DNA of 64,000 nucleotides from Hemibagrus wyckioides. Its lineage: Eukaryota; Chordata; Actinopteri; Siluriformes; Bagridae. Positions 54,511 to 64,000 of the stretch are shown here, in pieces; position 1 is the first letter of the stretch, and each line of letters starts with the position of its first letter. The notes under the pieces are model-generated. The model ran no database searches and was not told where the DNA came from. It saw only the letters and a program-made list of their open reading frames with translations. The translations under genes were made by a program, and so were the position numbers. The stretch covers positions 23,146,376 through 23,210,375 of the forward strand of contig NC_080717.1 of NCBI RefSeq assembly GCF_019097595.1. The letters run 5' to 3'.

Positions 54511-55279
54511 CCTCAGTTGTTAGCCTACTGAAATACACTTTTAAAACATCAACAACAATAACAGCAGCAGCAGCCTGAAAATAATTACCTTTTTTAAATT
54601 ATAATTTATTATTAATAATTATAATACTTATAAATAAAATATTATAAATAATTACTTTTAAATGGTGCCCAGAAACTAGACCAAGACCAAACAGCAAAGA
54701 TATAAAGATTACGATGGGGAAGCAGCCCCATTTAAAAACAATGTCATATAAAGACTACAATGGGAAAGAAGCTCTAATTAAAAACAATGTCTGATTTACT
54801 GAAATATATAAAGATTACGATGGGGAAGAAGCTCTAATTAAAAATAATGTCTATTTTGCCGAAAGATATAAAGACTACGATGGGAAAGAAGCTCTATTTA
54901 AAAACAATATCTATTTTACTGAAAGATATAAAGACTACGATGGGGAAGAAACAATGTCTGTTTACTGAAAAATTAAGTAGAAATGAATTAATTAACATAT
55001 TCGTTATGTACAGCATGGTCGTGCCGAAAGAAAACCCGGCTTAGCAGGCAGTCGAGTGGTAAAATTAACAAACAAACAAATAAATAAAGTAGTATGAAAG
55101 ATCTCACCTGTTTGTTTTCAATAATAATATTAATGATGATAATAATAGCCTGATAAACCAAGCTAACTTTATAAGATTTATAAGCCAACTACAGAAACGG
55201 CAGAAACTCGTAAACCAAACGTTTAAAATGATAATCTGTAAATACAATTCAACCTAACTGAACTAAATGTCACATCTCG

Positions 55280-55560
55280 CGCGTAACTGTCTACAGTGTA
55301 GACCAATCACGGCACGTAACTGTCTACGGTGACGGCGCGTAATTGTCTACGGTGACTGTAGACTGTCGACCAATGAGAGCGCGTAACTGTCTACAGTGCA
55401 GACCAATAACCGCGCATAATTGTCTACGATGATTGTAGACTCTCAAGCAATGAGAGCGCGTAACTGTCTACAGTACAGACCAATGACAGAACAGAACTGT
55501 CTACGGTGACTGTAGACTCTCAACCAATGAGAGCGCGTTACTGTCTACGTAGACTTTGCC
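55280..55560 (-). promoter_or_regulatory. 77-bp tandem repeat of CCAAT boxes and GTCTAC/GTAGAC dyads
   Basis: GAGAGCGCG recurs at 55375, 55452 and 55529, giving a 77-bp period over about 3.6 copies. Each unit holds two (C/G)CAAT boxes and two GTCTAC...GTAGAC dyads. The block is CpG-rich and lies about 0.8 kb upstream of the minus-strand first exon, so it probably was its promoter, read by NF-Y. Confidence 0.7.
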
Positions 55561-55573
55561 AAACCGTAGAAAC

Positions 55574-55654
55574 GACACCTGCGAATTCCCCAAATGTGGG
55601 AATCTCGACTGTATAATTTCTGGTGGTGGGGGACTGCGTTCGCGCTCTCCCCTG
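55574..55654 (+). pseudogene. U1 3' fragment (remainder of copy 4)
   Basis: From GACACCTGCGAATTCCCC to CGCTCTCCCCTG it matches U1 bases of about 84 to 164 with few changes, and the 3' box AAAGTTAGA follows. It is less diverged than copy 2. Together with 50036-50131 it would make a complete U1 with a short overlap. Confidence 0.87.
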
Positions 55655-56189
55655 ATATTCACTGTACTAAAGTTAGATACAGTTTTACTGTGTTTGCTGA
55701 ACTTGTGCAGGTTCTGCTGAGTTTCTTAATGTTGTAACATGTCACTGCAACATGCAGAAGAATTTGTTCACAATTTCACTACACAGCACTACAATTGTAG
55801 CAAATTATTGCTGAACATTATTTAAGAACAAAAAGTCATAAAAATGAAAAGTATTAACAATTTATGCAATGAGATTCAACTATTAAGTAGAGTTATTATA
55901 GTTGACTGAATCAAAATAAAAAAAAATTAATAACTATTAACTAATTAAATTACAAAACATGAAATCAATATGCTTTGTCATAAAACTAACGAATTTTTGT
56001 ATACCGGCATCAAGTCACTTTATTTCTTTACATCACTTATTGGGGAGCGCACACACATTCTTGTAATTAAAACTTCTAAGTTCTGCTGGTGTGTTCTGGG
56101 GACCACTTTCCTGAGGTCCTACAGATTAAAAAAAATCTGGCATGTATAATTTAATTCTGGGAACATAAAGATCACTTGAAATTCTTGAT

Positions 56190-57554
56190 TTAACCCTTAG
56201 GAGTCTGCAGGTGTTTTGGGGCCCTGAAGAAGTTCTGACATGTCCTGACATTTGTGTATTTTTCAGTTACTTATAAACATATAAATGGCTAAAGTCTGAT
56301 TATACTGTATTCAGCACAAACTGGGCTACAATAATATGTGAGCAGCATGTATGTACAAGTTTGTATATCGGAGAAAATAACAGTTGTGTAATTATTGAAA
56401 ATGACAAAAAAATGTCACTGAAATAGGACCACAAAACACATTCATAACATTTGTGTACAAGACTTTTGTGAGCTGGCTCTTGTAGCGTGGAGTTTTTACT
56501 TCGAAATGATGTGACAATCATCCTGCTCACTTATTCACAGAAAACAATACATTCATTTAAATTTTCTAAGACACTTTTTGTTTAGAAAGGCCATATGCGA
56601 GGAGGTGTGAATGATCATGAATAATGCTGTAATTCACAGACCCGCATAATGAGCAGCATACTTACTCCTTTCAGTCAGGTATGTGACTGAGGAAAGCGCT
56701 ACAAGAAAATAATTTGAGGACAAAAACATATTTCTTTGTTTGTAGTTAATTTAGAATAACTCAAGATTCACTTGCAAGAATCCCAGGAACAGTTCAAGAT
56801 AAATAAAAAGTGTAAAAACAGACATTCAGGGTAAAATGGTGCAAACAAAAACAGTGTAGGATATATATTAAAAAACTGTCCAAAACATACATGCAGGGTA
56901 AAACTGCAACAGGAACAGTGCAAAATAAAAACTGAAAAAAAAAGACATTCAGGGTAAAACAGTGCAAGATTTAAAAAAAAAACTGTGCAAAAACATACAT
57001 GCAGGGTAAAACTGCAACAGCAAGCCGGTGTCCGGGGGGCGTGGCCTTGTATGTAGATTACCCAGACTGTTTTCCCTGTGAATAGCGTGTGGGCGTGTCC
57101 TGCCTCAGGTCATTATCAGATAATGAAGTGCGACAGAAATTCTGTGCCTCTCCTTGGTTTCACACGGATTACATAAACTGAGAATGTTTGTTTTCGATGT
57201 GACTTGCATCATTTAAAAATAGACCCTTTAAGCTTTCTATAGATATATTTCTCATGTGTGTGTGCAGTATTCGCGGAGTTTCAGTTCATTTTAGTGACGC
57301 GTTTCAAAAATATTTTCGCGGAAACTGAGACGGCTGAAAGCGCACCCTGTTTATTTTCTTTATTTTACAAAAGCACAATGTTTTGTGGATATTGTGAGTG
57401 TACATAAATAAAAGTAGACCCTTTACAGATTCAAGTGATGGACTACACTTATGTGTATGATCAAAAATGACAGAGCATTTTAAGTTCATTTCACGGTTAC
57501 CAGAAAAAAATGCAAGTGTTCCCGCCAGCGGGATTGCTGATTCCTAGGGGTTAA
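56190..57554. mobile_element. Non-autonomous piggyBac-like element with TTAA ends
   Basis: TTAA at 56190-56193 is followed by CCCTTAGGAGTCTGC. TTAA at 57551-57554 is preceded by sequence whose complement reads CCCCTAGGAATCAGC, 12 of 15 identical. TTAA target duplication with CCC-starting inverted ends is the piggyBac signature. The 1.36-kb interior has no transposase frame. Confidence 0.6.
56800..57020. repeat. Two-copy tandem repeat of about 110 bp
   Basis: GACATTCAGGGTAAAAY and ACATGCAGGGTAAAACTGCA each occur twice in the same order, at about 56820/56950 and 56890/56997. It lies inside the piggyBac-like element. Confidence 0.8.
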
Positions 57555-57574
57555 AGCTCAAATTTTCTGTGCTT

Positions 57575-57775
57575 GTTTTTTCACACCTAATGGGGACATA
57601 ACAAGAACTCCTCACTAATGGGGACCTAATTTGCAAACACAGAAAATTAACCGATTTTCAAATCATAGTGGGGACATCACTAGATACCTAATTTGCATAC
57701 ACAGAAATTTGGCTGTTGTAGTGGGGACATCACTAAACGTCTCTAATTTGCATACACACAGATCAGGTAGTTTAT
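57575..57775. repeat. Three-copy repeat of GGGGACAT...TAATTTGCATACACAG
   Basis: Three imperfect units of about 60-75 bases start TGGGGACAT or TGGGGACCT and contain TAATTTGCA(T/A)ACACAG. The core ATTTGCAT equals the octamer motif in two units. No gene is attached. Confidence 0.7.
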
Positions 57776-59045
57776 AACATCAAGGGGACATGGCTTAATA
57801 AAAACAAGTTGGGCATTTAACTTGATTACTAGTTTATGAAAAATTACAAACCAAGTGTGTGTAACACTCAGAAGACTATATGTAAAGAATAGATGACCTG
57901 TATTTTCTCTATTTGTGGGTTTAAGCACCTCATGATTTTGAAGAATTGTTTACATTAAGGACTGTTAACCAAAACTTCATTAATTGCATAATCCTAAAAA
58001 GGCAATTAATCTTTTATGCAAATATGTGTAATCAACACAGACTCAGGAAATACATGGACATGTGATTCAATACTGTGTTGCATTCTGATTTATGGTCCAT
58101 AACCACTACAAATTTGTTGGCCTTTGTTAGGGTTCTGTTACCTTACTGATGAGTGACCTTGTACTGGGAGTTTTTTTATTCCAGTTGACTAGAGTTGACA
58201 TGATGAAATTTTGAGTCTTAAGAATGAAAAATCTTCAGTGCTCATGTTGAAAATTTCTACCAAAAGACAAGATCAAAAAAGTGCCAGCAAACTACACAAT
58301 TCTGAAATTTATGTTCACTGAAAAGAAGATACTATTTGAATCCAATGCATTCATCAAAAATGCCAGCATAGTCAGGCTACTGGTGGTGAATTTGTGTAGT
58401 GAATCACATTTTCTTGCTGATTTCTTATCGCTGTTCCAAGTGCAATACAGGGTCCTACACAAGACTAGTATGGTGCTCCTAATCATCTGTCTGCCTATTC
58501 TGTATATCAACCTATGAAGGTTATCATTCCAACCACTATAATTTTAACTGAAAATAACATGGTTATTGTTTGGTCAAATAACATGGTCATGGTCAATATC
58601 GTGGTTAAAACATAATATTGCTGATTATAAGACCCAGCCTCAGCTCTGTAAACTGTAAGAAAAATACATCAGATGTATTGAGAGAATCAGATTTATTACC
58701 ACTCACCTTTAGAAGACCTTTTGAAGAGAATTCTTCATCTTTTCAGTTTCACAATTTCAGTGTCCACTGGTGGCACCCTCACATCTGCTCGAGTGTCTGT
58801 GGAACATTTTAGTGGCAACTCCATGTAAGAGTTTAACCATGTTTAAATACTTTTTTTAAAGCATACTATATTTTTGTATTCTATTACAATAATAAAAAAA
58901 ATAATTGTGTAACAGTCATGCTCGTTATTGTTTAAATAATCCATACCTTCATGTTGTTCACATTTCTCACCTTTCTTACTCATTATTTCATCACGGTTTA
59001 ACTCCATCTACTCTGCAAAAAGTTTCATGTGTCTCATATTAACGA
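57776..59045. other. AT-rich spacer, no gene recognised
   Basis: Only short frames without homology. I see no RNA gene or transposon ends. Confidence 0.6.
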
Positions 59046-59048
59046 AAT

Positions 59049-60199
59049 ACAGTACTGTGCAAAAATTTTAGGCAGGTGTGGGGAAAATGCTGTAGAGTAA
59101 GAATGCTTTCAAAAATAAAACTGTTAATAGTTTATTTTTATCAATTAACAAAATTGAAAGTAAATAAACAGAAGAGAAATCCAAATCAAAACAATATTTG
59201 GTGTGACCACCCTTTTTGGTGTGACTACGGTTTTTGTAGGAACTCGGCGGCTAGGTTGTTCCAAACAGATTGGAGAACTAAACACAGATCTTCTGTGGAT
59301 GTTGGCTGTCTCAAATCCTTCTGTCTTTTCGTGTAATCCCTGACAGACTTGATCAGGGCTCTGTGGGGGCCAAAACCATCACTTCCAGGACTCCTTGTTC
59401 TTCTCTACTCTGAAGATAGTTCTTAATGACGTTGGCTGTATGTGTGTGGGGTGCTTGTCCTGCTGCAGAATACATTTGGTCATGATGGTATTGCATGATG
59501 GATAAGTATCTGCCTGTATTTCTCAGCATTGAGGACACCATTAATCCTGACCAAATCTCCAACTCCATTTGCAGAAATGTTCTTTGCTGATGGCATTGCT
59601 GGACATCTTCTGATGTCAATCGGAAGTGAGCATGTTTTGTAGTATTTCATCTGCTGCGTTCATTTTCCTTGGCCGACCATCTACAGTCCTCAACATAGGC
59701 TGTTTATGCTTCTTCAGAATATCCTGAACATCACATCTTGAAACTCCAGTCTCCTTTGAACTCTTTGTCTGGGAGAGAACATGCTGATACAGTATAACTG
59801 CCTTGTCTTATTACTGTATGACCTGTGACATGAATCTGTCTTCCACAGCCTCACCTTATTAGCAGAGTGTCTGTTCCTCACCCACGTTTGATCTCCTACA
59901 GAGCTTTTTTTGTTTCAGTTAATGACTTTGTTTCAACCTACATATGAAATTGATCATTAGCACCTGCTTGGTGTAACTGGTTAATAATACACCTGACTCT
60001 GATCCTACAAAATCCCTGAATTTGTCCAAGTGTGCTGGTTTGAAGCCAAGGGTGGTCACATCAAATACTGATTTGATTTAGATTTTTCTTCTGTTTGCTC
60101 ACTTAGGAAATTCATGAAAATAAACAATTAAAATATAATTTTTTGAAAGCATCCTTACTTTAGAGCATTTCTTCACAGCTGTCTAAGCACAGTACTGTA
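59049..60199 (-). mobile_element. Nearly complete, decayed Tc1-like element
   Basis: The two ends are inverted: ACAGTACTGTGCAAAAATTT at 59049 and, complemented from 60199, ACAGTACTGTGCTTAGACAG, with similarity continuing for about 45 bases. The minus strand keeps Tc1 transposase pieces such as HTANVIKNYLQSREEQGVLE and GLMVSSMLRNTGRYLSIMQY, broken by frameshifts and stops. At about 1.15 kb it is slightly short of an autonomous copy. Confidence 0.85.
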
Positions 60200-60379
60200 C
60201 GTAAAAAAAAAATGAGCAAGATGAGCAAAAAAATAAAATGAAAAATGTATTTTATATACCATTTGGGTCCTCTTATATAGTTGCCTCTGTGTCGGATATC
60301 ATAAAAAAACTTTTTTTTTTTGCATAGAACCCTTTGGAAACTGGCATGCTTCAGCTACTACTTTTTCAGTGGAATGCAC

Positions 60380-60777
60380 CTATTCCAAATGACTTGCCAT
60401 TTTGTTAAAAGGTTTGAAGCAAAATAGGCAGTAGTGTTTCTTGTTGTATACCCTACCACCATCATGTTTTCTTTTGACTGAATTTACAACCACTCTTGCT
60501 TTTTTCGGAACATTCGTTGGCCTGCTGCAAGCTACATCACTGTCTGTAACTTGAGAATGTTCACTTAGCTCCTTGGTCTCATGACTGATTTTGTCCATGA
60601 CATTTGGGGTGGTGCTATCAGGGACAGAACTGCTGAGAAGAACAGGGTCTGTGTCTGGCAGACACAAATTTAAAGGTTTAATGATCATGCTACTCTCTGA
60701 ACTACTTTCATCACTGTCATCTTTGGAGTCTGGGACATATTCCTCTCCACTGTCTGGAGTAGAATCAAAGAGCTCAT
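60380..60777 (-). pseudogene. Exon of a fish zinc-finger-type repeat gene, stop inside the finger
   Basis: After a cag acceptor at 60778-60780 the exon encodes an acidic Ser/Asp-rich stretch (FDSTPDSGEEYVPDSKDDSD) and then a basic segment with YCLFCFKPFNKMASHLE. This is the start of a C2H2-like finger of a family repeated many times in fish genomes. A TAG replaces the residue after HLE, just before the expected His (VH follows in frame), so the finger is cut. The exon is probably a dead copy. The family name is not known to me. Confidence 0.5.
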
Positions 60778-60784
60778 CTGAAGC

Positions 60785-61889
60785 ATCAAAAAATTAAGTC
60801 TTTCATCTAAATATGAATTACACGATTTGGTTAATTACAAAGAATTAGTGCTACATTTTCAATGAGAACGAAAAGTCAATATCAGTTGAACCTGCATAGT
60901 GTTGTACTGCCAACATCTACCCCTCTATTAATTCCTAAATATAAGGCACCATTCTCGGGTACTATAATTTTGAAAACAAGTGTAGCTTTATAATGTCCTA
61001 ACCATTACTGACAAATCCTATTCTGTGGAAGGTTCTGATACAAGCTGTTATGAACTACAAAACATGATTTAACTATAATATATTCAGCTATATTTAATAT
61101 TATAAACTGATGCAAGTATAATAACTTGCATTATATGCTGTGTACCAATTCAACATGAAAAATGTACAAAGACACTTTTGGCCCTCCTTAACCTTGGTAT
61201 GCATTTATCTTGTTCATCACGGTCTTCTGCTGTAGACTGCTGAAACAAGATATTGGAAAATTTAGTGCAACCCAAAAGAGAAATATGTAATACAAAACAA
61301 ATAGGCTGTCCATTGCAAGAAAAATGTTCATTTCACTATAGGAATAAACTTTATTAATTTGGGGTTATATCTAGAATATATTGAAAAACTCTGTAATAAT
61401 TAAGATGCATTTCTACACAAATACAAATATATGAATTGTTTTGTAGTTAATTCTTAAATATGTTAGTAAATAGCTTTAACACATCATGGCCAAACCATAC
61501 TTTCAGGGGACCTTTAACACAGTTCAAGTTTAAGTGATTTGTGTGGACACTATTGAAACTACAAATATCCCTTCACTCATACCAAGACTATCAGACACAC
61601 TACAACCTACTTTGTGGGGACTCCGTATAGAAACTATAAACTGACAAAATTAAAAATAAATGGCATGGTTTGGACACTTCAAATGTCACTCAAGTAATAG
61701 CTTTCTACTCTACTTTTGTTGTCATGTACACTGAAGATTGATTTAAATTGTTTTGCTATAGAAAAATATATTTTTTTATTTTAAAATTAGATATTGAATA
61801 TTTGGGAAGTTAGAATTACAATGCATTCTCTCCATTTCCTAGTTTTCAGTCAGTCATTGTCATGGGTTGTCATTGTCATGTCTTGGGTC
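60785..61889. other. AT-rich spacer
   Basis: No exon with recognised homology. Upstream exons of the broken minus-strand gene at 60380-60777 could lie here but are not identifiable. Confidence 0.55.
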
Positions 61890-62165
61890 ATTGTCATGTT
61901 GCAGGGTCCAGGTTTTGCTTCAGCTTTGGTCTCGCATGTTCCTCAAGCACTCTCTGATACATGGTATAATTCTTAATGGATCTTATGATGGTGAGCTGAC
62001 CAGGTCCTGCTACAGCAAAGCATCCCCAAACCATAACACTTCCACCTCCATGCTCTACAGTTCTTTTGCTGAAATGCTGTATTTGGTTTACACCAAACAT
62101 GCCCTGTTATGGTGTGCAAATTATTAAATTTTAGACTCCTCTCTCTAAAGAAGTCTGGCCTTGTT
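61890..62165 (-). mobile_element. Tc1-like transposase fragment
   Basis: The minus strand reads GGGSVMVWGCFAVAGPGQLT and YQRVLEEHARPKLKQNLDP, the middle of a Tc1 transposase. It is truncated on both sides and abuts the duplicated unit beginning at about 62181. Confidence 0.85.
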
Positions 62166-62180
62166 ATTCTTAGAGAGCAA

Positions 62181-64000
62181 TGTCCGAATGTTACTTCTAA
62201 ATATTTGAGGATGATGAAAGCTAGTTTAATATTTCTGCTGCTATAAGTTTAACATTATCTGATATCATTCTTGTGCTATGGTCATGTCCTTACCTAGTAA
62301 TCTGACGGTTATTAATACCCACCTAAATGTACAAGAATTGGAGATGAATTTTTGTGAAAGGCCAGTGTTCATGATAAATGATTGCCCTTTTACTTGGCCC
62401 AGCAGAGGGGTATCAGGCCTCACCTACAGTCTATACAGTATCTGTGTCTATTAGTAAAGAAATATACAGGTGTTGGTTTTATTAATTAAAGTAGATTTAT
62501 TGGGAGGAAAGCATAAAATTGTCAACACTTGAAAAAAACACAGCACTACAGTGTAACAAGCATCATTGAACCATGAATAAGAATAAAAGCTCAATAAAAA
62601 AAGGTTTTTCCAATTTATACAATGGCATGGAACTTTTATAGTTAAAACAAAATTAAACAAAATAAACAAGTAAATCAAACACATTGCAATTATAATGTTT
62701 CTCTCTTTTTTTTTTTTTTTTTTTTACAAAAAATCCTACATAATATAAACATAAATATAGTGCACTAACTGGGGAACGCGCACGCACACGCACACACAAA
62801 ACATTTAAGAACATTACATTCTGCGTGGTCCTTCAGCTTCCATCTAGTTGACAGCAGAGGTAAAATGTTCATAATTTTCGTACACTTCGTTTTCCAGTCC
62901 TTTTGATGGAGACATCATTTTTACAGGACAGAAAGTCTTTTTTTTTTTTTTGATTTTCTTATGTCCCTGGGCAGGTTGGCCACAGAGCGTGCAGTTCGGG
63001 GGGTTTGCACCCTTGACAGTTTGGCTCCCAGTTCCAAGGTTTATGCTTGTAATGTGTAGATCTTGCCCAGATTGCAGATGTCAGATGCCTGTACTGTGTG
63101 AAGTAAAAGTGGTCTGACTGGTAGGCAATGTGGCTGGACCAGCAATATGAGGAGTTGCCTGAGTGGTGAGGACTACAGGAAGTGATGGGGACAGAAATCC
63201 CACGGGCGGCTGTAGCGGAAGAGACTGAGAGGGAGAGAAGCGGAGCGGCTGGGGTTTTTCTCTCCAGTGGCAGCAGAAATAGCTCTGGCCTGTTCTTTAA
63301 AGTGGAGTGCTGATGGTAGAGTTATCTATCTGGCACAAACATGTACAAGTATTTTTTAAGCATGCCATAAAAATGCATAGACTATAAAGGTATTAAATGT
63401 AATATGCTTACTATTTCATGTATCCCACATAATTTGAAACAAGCCAGTGGAACAGTGCATTCACATATTGTCCAAAAGGCAGGGTCACCTTTCCCAGACG
63501 TTGCTGATGCATCTGTGCGGGGATCCCCTCATTCACAAGGATCTTCTCTGCATGGGACAGGGCAGTTGACTGGTTCAGCAACTGCAGTGGAGGTGTAGGG
63601 AAGACCATCCTTCTTTCCCTGTACTGGTGAGCTTGCTGGCGATTTTCAGGGGCATCTGGCTTCACGATATGGATTGGGGTCGCCATCCTCAGTTGTAGCC
63701 TACTGAAATACACTTAAAACAACAACAACAGTAGCAGCAGCCTGATAATAATGAACTTTTTTAATGATGACTGTTTAAATAATTATTAATAATTATAATA
63801 CTTATAATTCAAATATTATAAATAATGACTGCATAAATAATGATTAATAATTATAATACTTATAATTCAAATATTATAAATAATGACTGAATAAATAATT
63901 ATAATACGTATAATTCAAATATTATAAATAATGACTGTTTACTTATTAAATGGTGCCCAGAAAAAAAAAAACAAAAAAAAAAAACAAGACCAAGACCAAA
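62181..64000 (-). repeat. Second, rearranged copy of the 5.4-kb unit (runs off the window)
   Basis: TGTCCGAATGTTACTTC at 62181 matches 50939 onward, and the two copies run in parallel through the C-terminal exon (62821 onward versus 51592 onward). The middle exons are missing: unrelated sequence near 63200-63270 (GGCGGCTGTAGCGGAAGAG) joins directly to AAATAGCTCTGGCCTGTTC of exon 53658-54027. The copy then continues through the first exon and 5' region to the window end. It is a decayed duplicate. Confidence 0.8.
63412..63686 (-). pseudogene. First exon of the duplicated gene family, open in this copy
   Basis: It begins MATPIHIVKPDAPENRQQAH and runs without a stop to NYVGYMK before the ATA|gtaagc donor. 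Compared with 54220-54510 it lacks eight codons near the start but keeps the original frame through AEKILVNEGIPAQMHQQRLG and LPFGQYVNALFHWLVSN. That shows the other copy to be frameshifted. Downstream exons here are largely deleted, so the gene is dead unless new exons lie outside the window. Confidence 0.6.

Larger units (their letters stand above)
50132..55573 (-). mobile_element. 5.4-kb unit apparently inserted into a U1 gene
   Basis: The segment is bounded by the two parts of one U1 copy. Its flanks share GAC-(C/A)CCTG-type sequence of about 13 bases (GACCTGTGCAAAT left, GACACCTGCGAAT right), as expected of a target-site duplication that has since mutated. Inside, on the minus strand, are a CCAAT-rich tandem repeat (55280-55560), decayed exons (51586-54510) and tandem 3' repeats with AATAAA (50269-50870). 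Both ends carry a CCAAT/GTAGAC motif in opposite orientation (50172-50188 and about 55509-55526). I recognise no transposase. A gene segment carried by recombination is the main alternative. Confidence 0.5.

Noticed and set aside
55280..55560. CRISPR-like array
   Set aside because: The 77-bp units are whole-unit tandem repeats without unique spacers, in a vertebrate genome.

Overview
The window is vertebrate nuclear DNA from a ray-finned fish, almost certainly a teleost. It shows spliced vertebrate genes with GT-AG introns, many decayed Tc1-like elements of the kind common in fish, long AT, TG and GATA microsatellites, and vertebrate U1 and U2 snRNA genes with their PSE, 3' box and ZNF143-type promoter elements. 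I cannot name the species.

Layout. (1) 1-21000: an ERC1/ELKS-type active-zone scaffold gene (erc1, + strand). All 17 coding segments can be followed from the start codon at 4555 to the stop at 20992, in one continuous frame. They include a 12-nt microexon and a short terminal exon encoding the GIWA PDZ ligand. Two CpG-rich candidate promoters lie upstream, near 60-260 and 3105-3240. (2) 21000-29000: no gene seen; repeats and AT-rich DNA. (3) 29263-35639: a fibroleukin gene (fgl2 type, + strand) with two exons. Its first exon carries about 1,400 extra codons of low-complexity, internally repetitive sequence between the two cysteine pairs of the FGL2 stalk, giving a predicted protein of about 1,760 residues against 439 in human FGL2. 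(4) 36900-44200: fold-back and fragmentary Tc1 elements around tmem60 (minus strand, 131 residues). FGL2 and TMEM60 are also near neighbours on human chromosome 7. (5) 45700-55700: a spliceosomal snRNA locus with one intact U2 gene, one intact U1 gene, one full-length but diverged U1 copy and three U1 fragments.

(6) A U1 copy appears to have been split by a unit of about 5.4 kb (50132-55573). This unit contains the decayed exons of a multi-exon fish gene family on the minus strand, preceded by a 77-bp tandem repeat of CCAAT boxes and GTCTAC/GTAGAC dyads. A rearranged second copy of the unit fills 62181-64000 and a third fragment lies at 48980-49500. (7) 56190-62165: a TTAA-flanked piggyBac-like non-autonomous element, a nearly complete Tc1 element, a broken zinc-finger-type exon and another Tc1 fragment.

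The protein genes do not form one pathway. ERC1 organises presynaptic and cortical secretion sites, FGL2 is a secreted or membrane-associated fibrinogen-domain protein, TMEM60 is a small four-helix membrane protein, and U1 and U2 act in splicing. The items most worth following up are the giant fgl2 first exon with its alternating repeats, the apparent U1-disrupting 5.4-kb unit, and the diverged full-length U1 that keeps its promoter.
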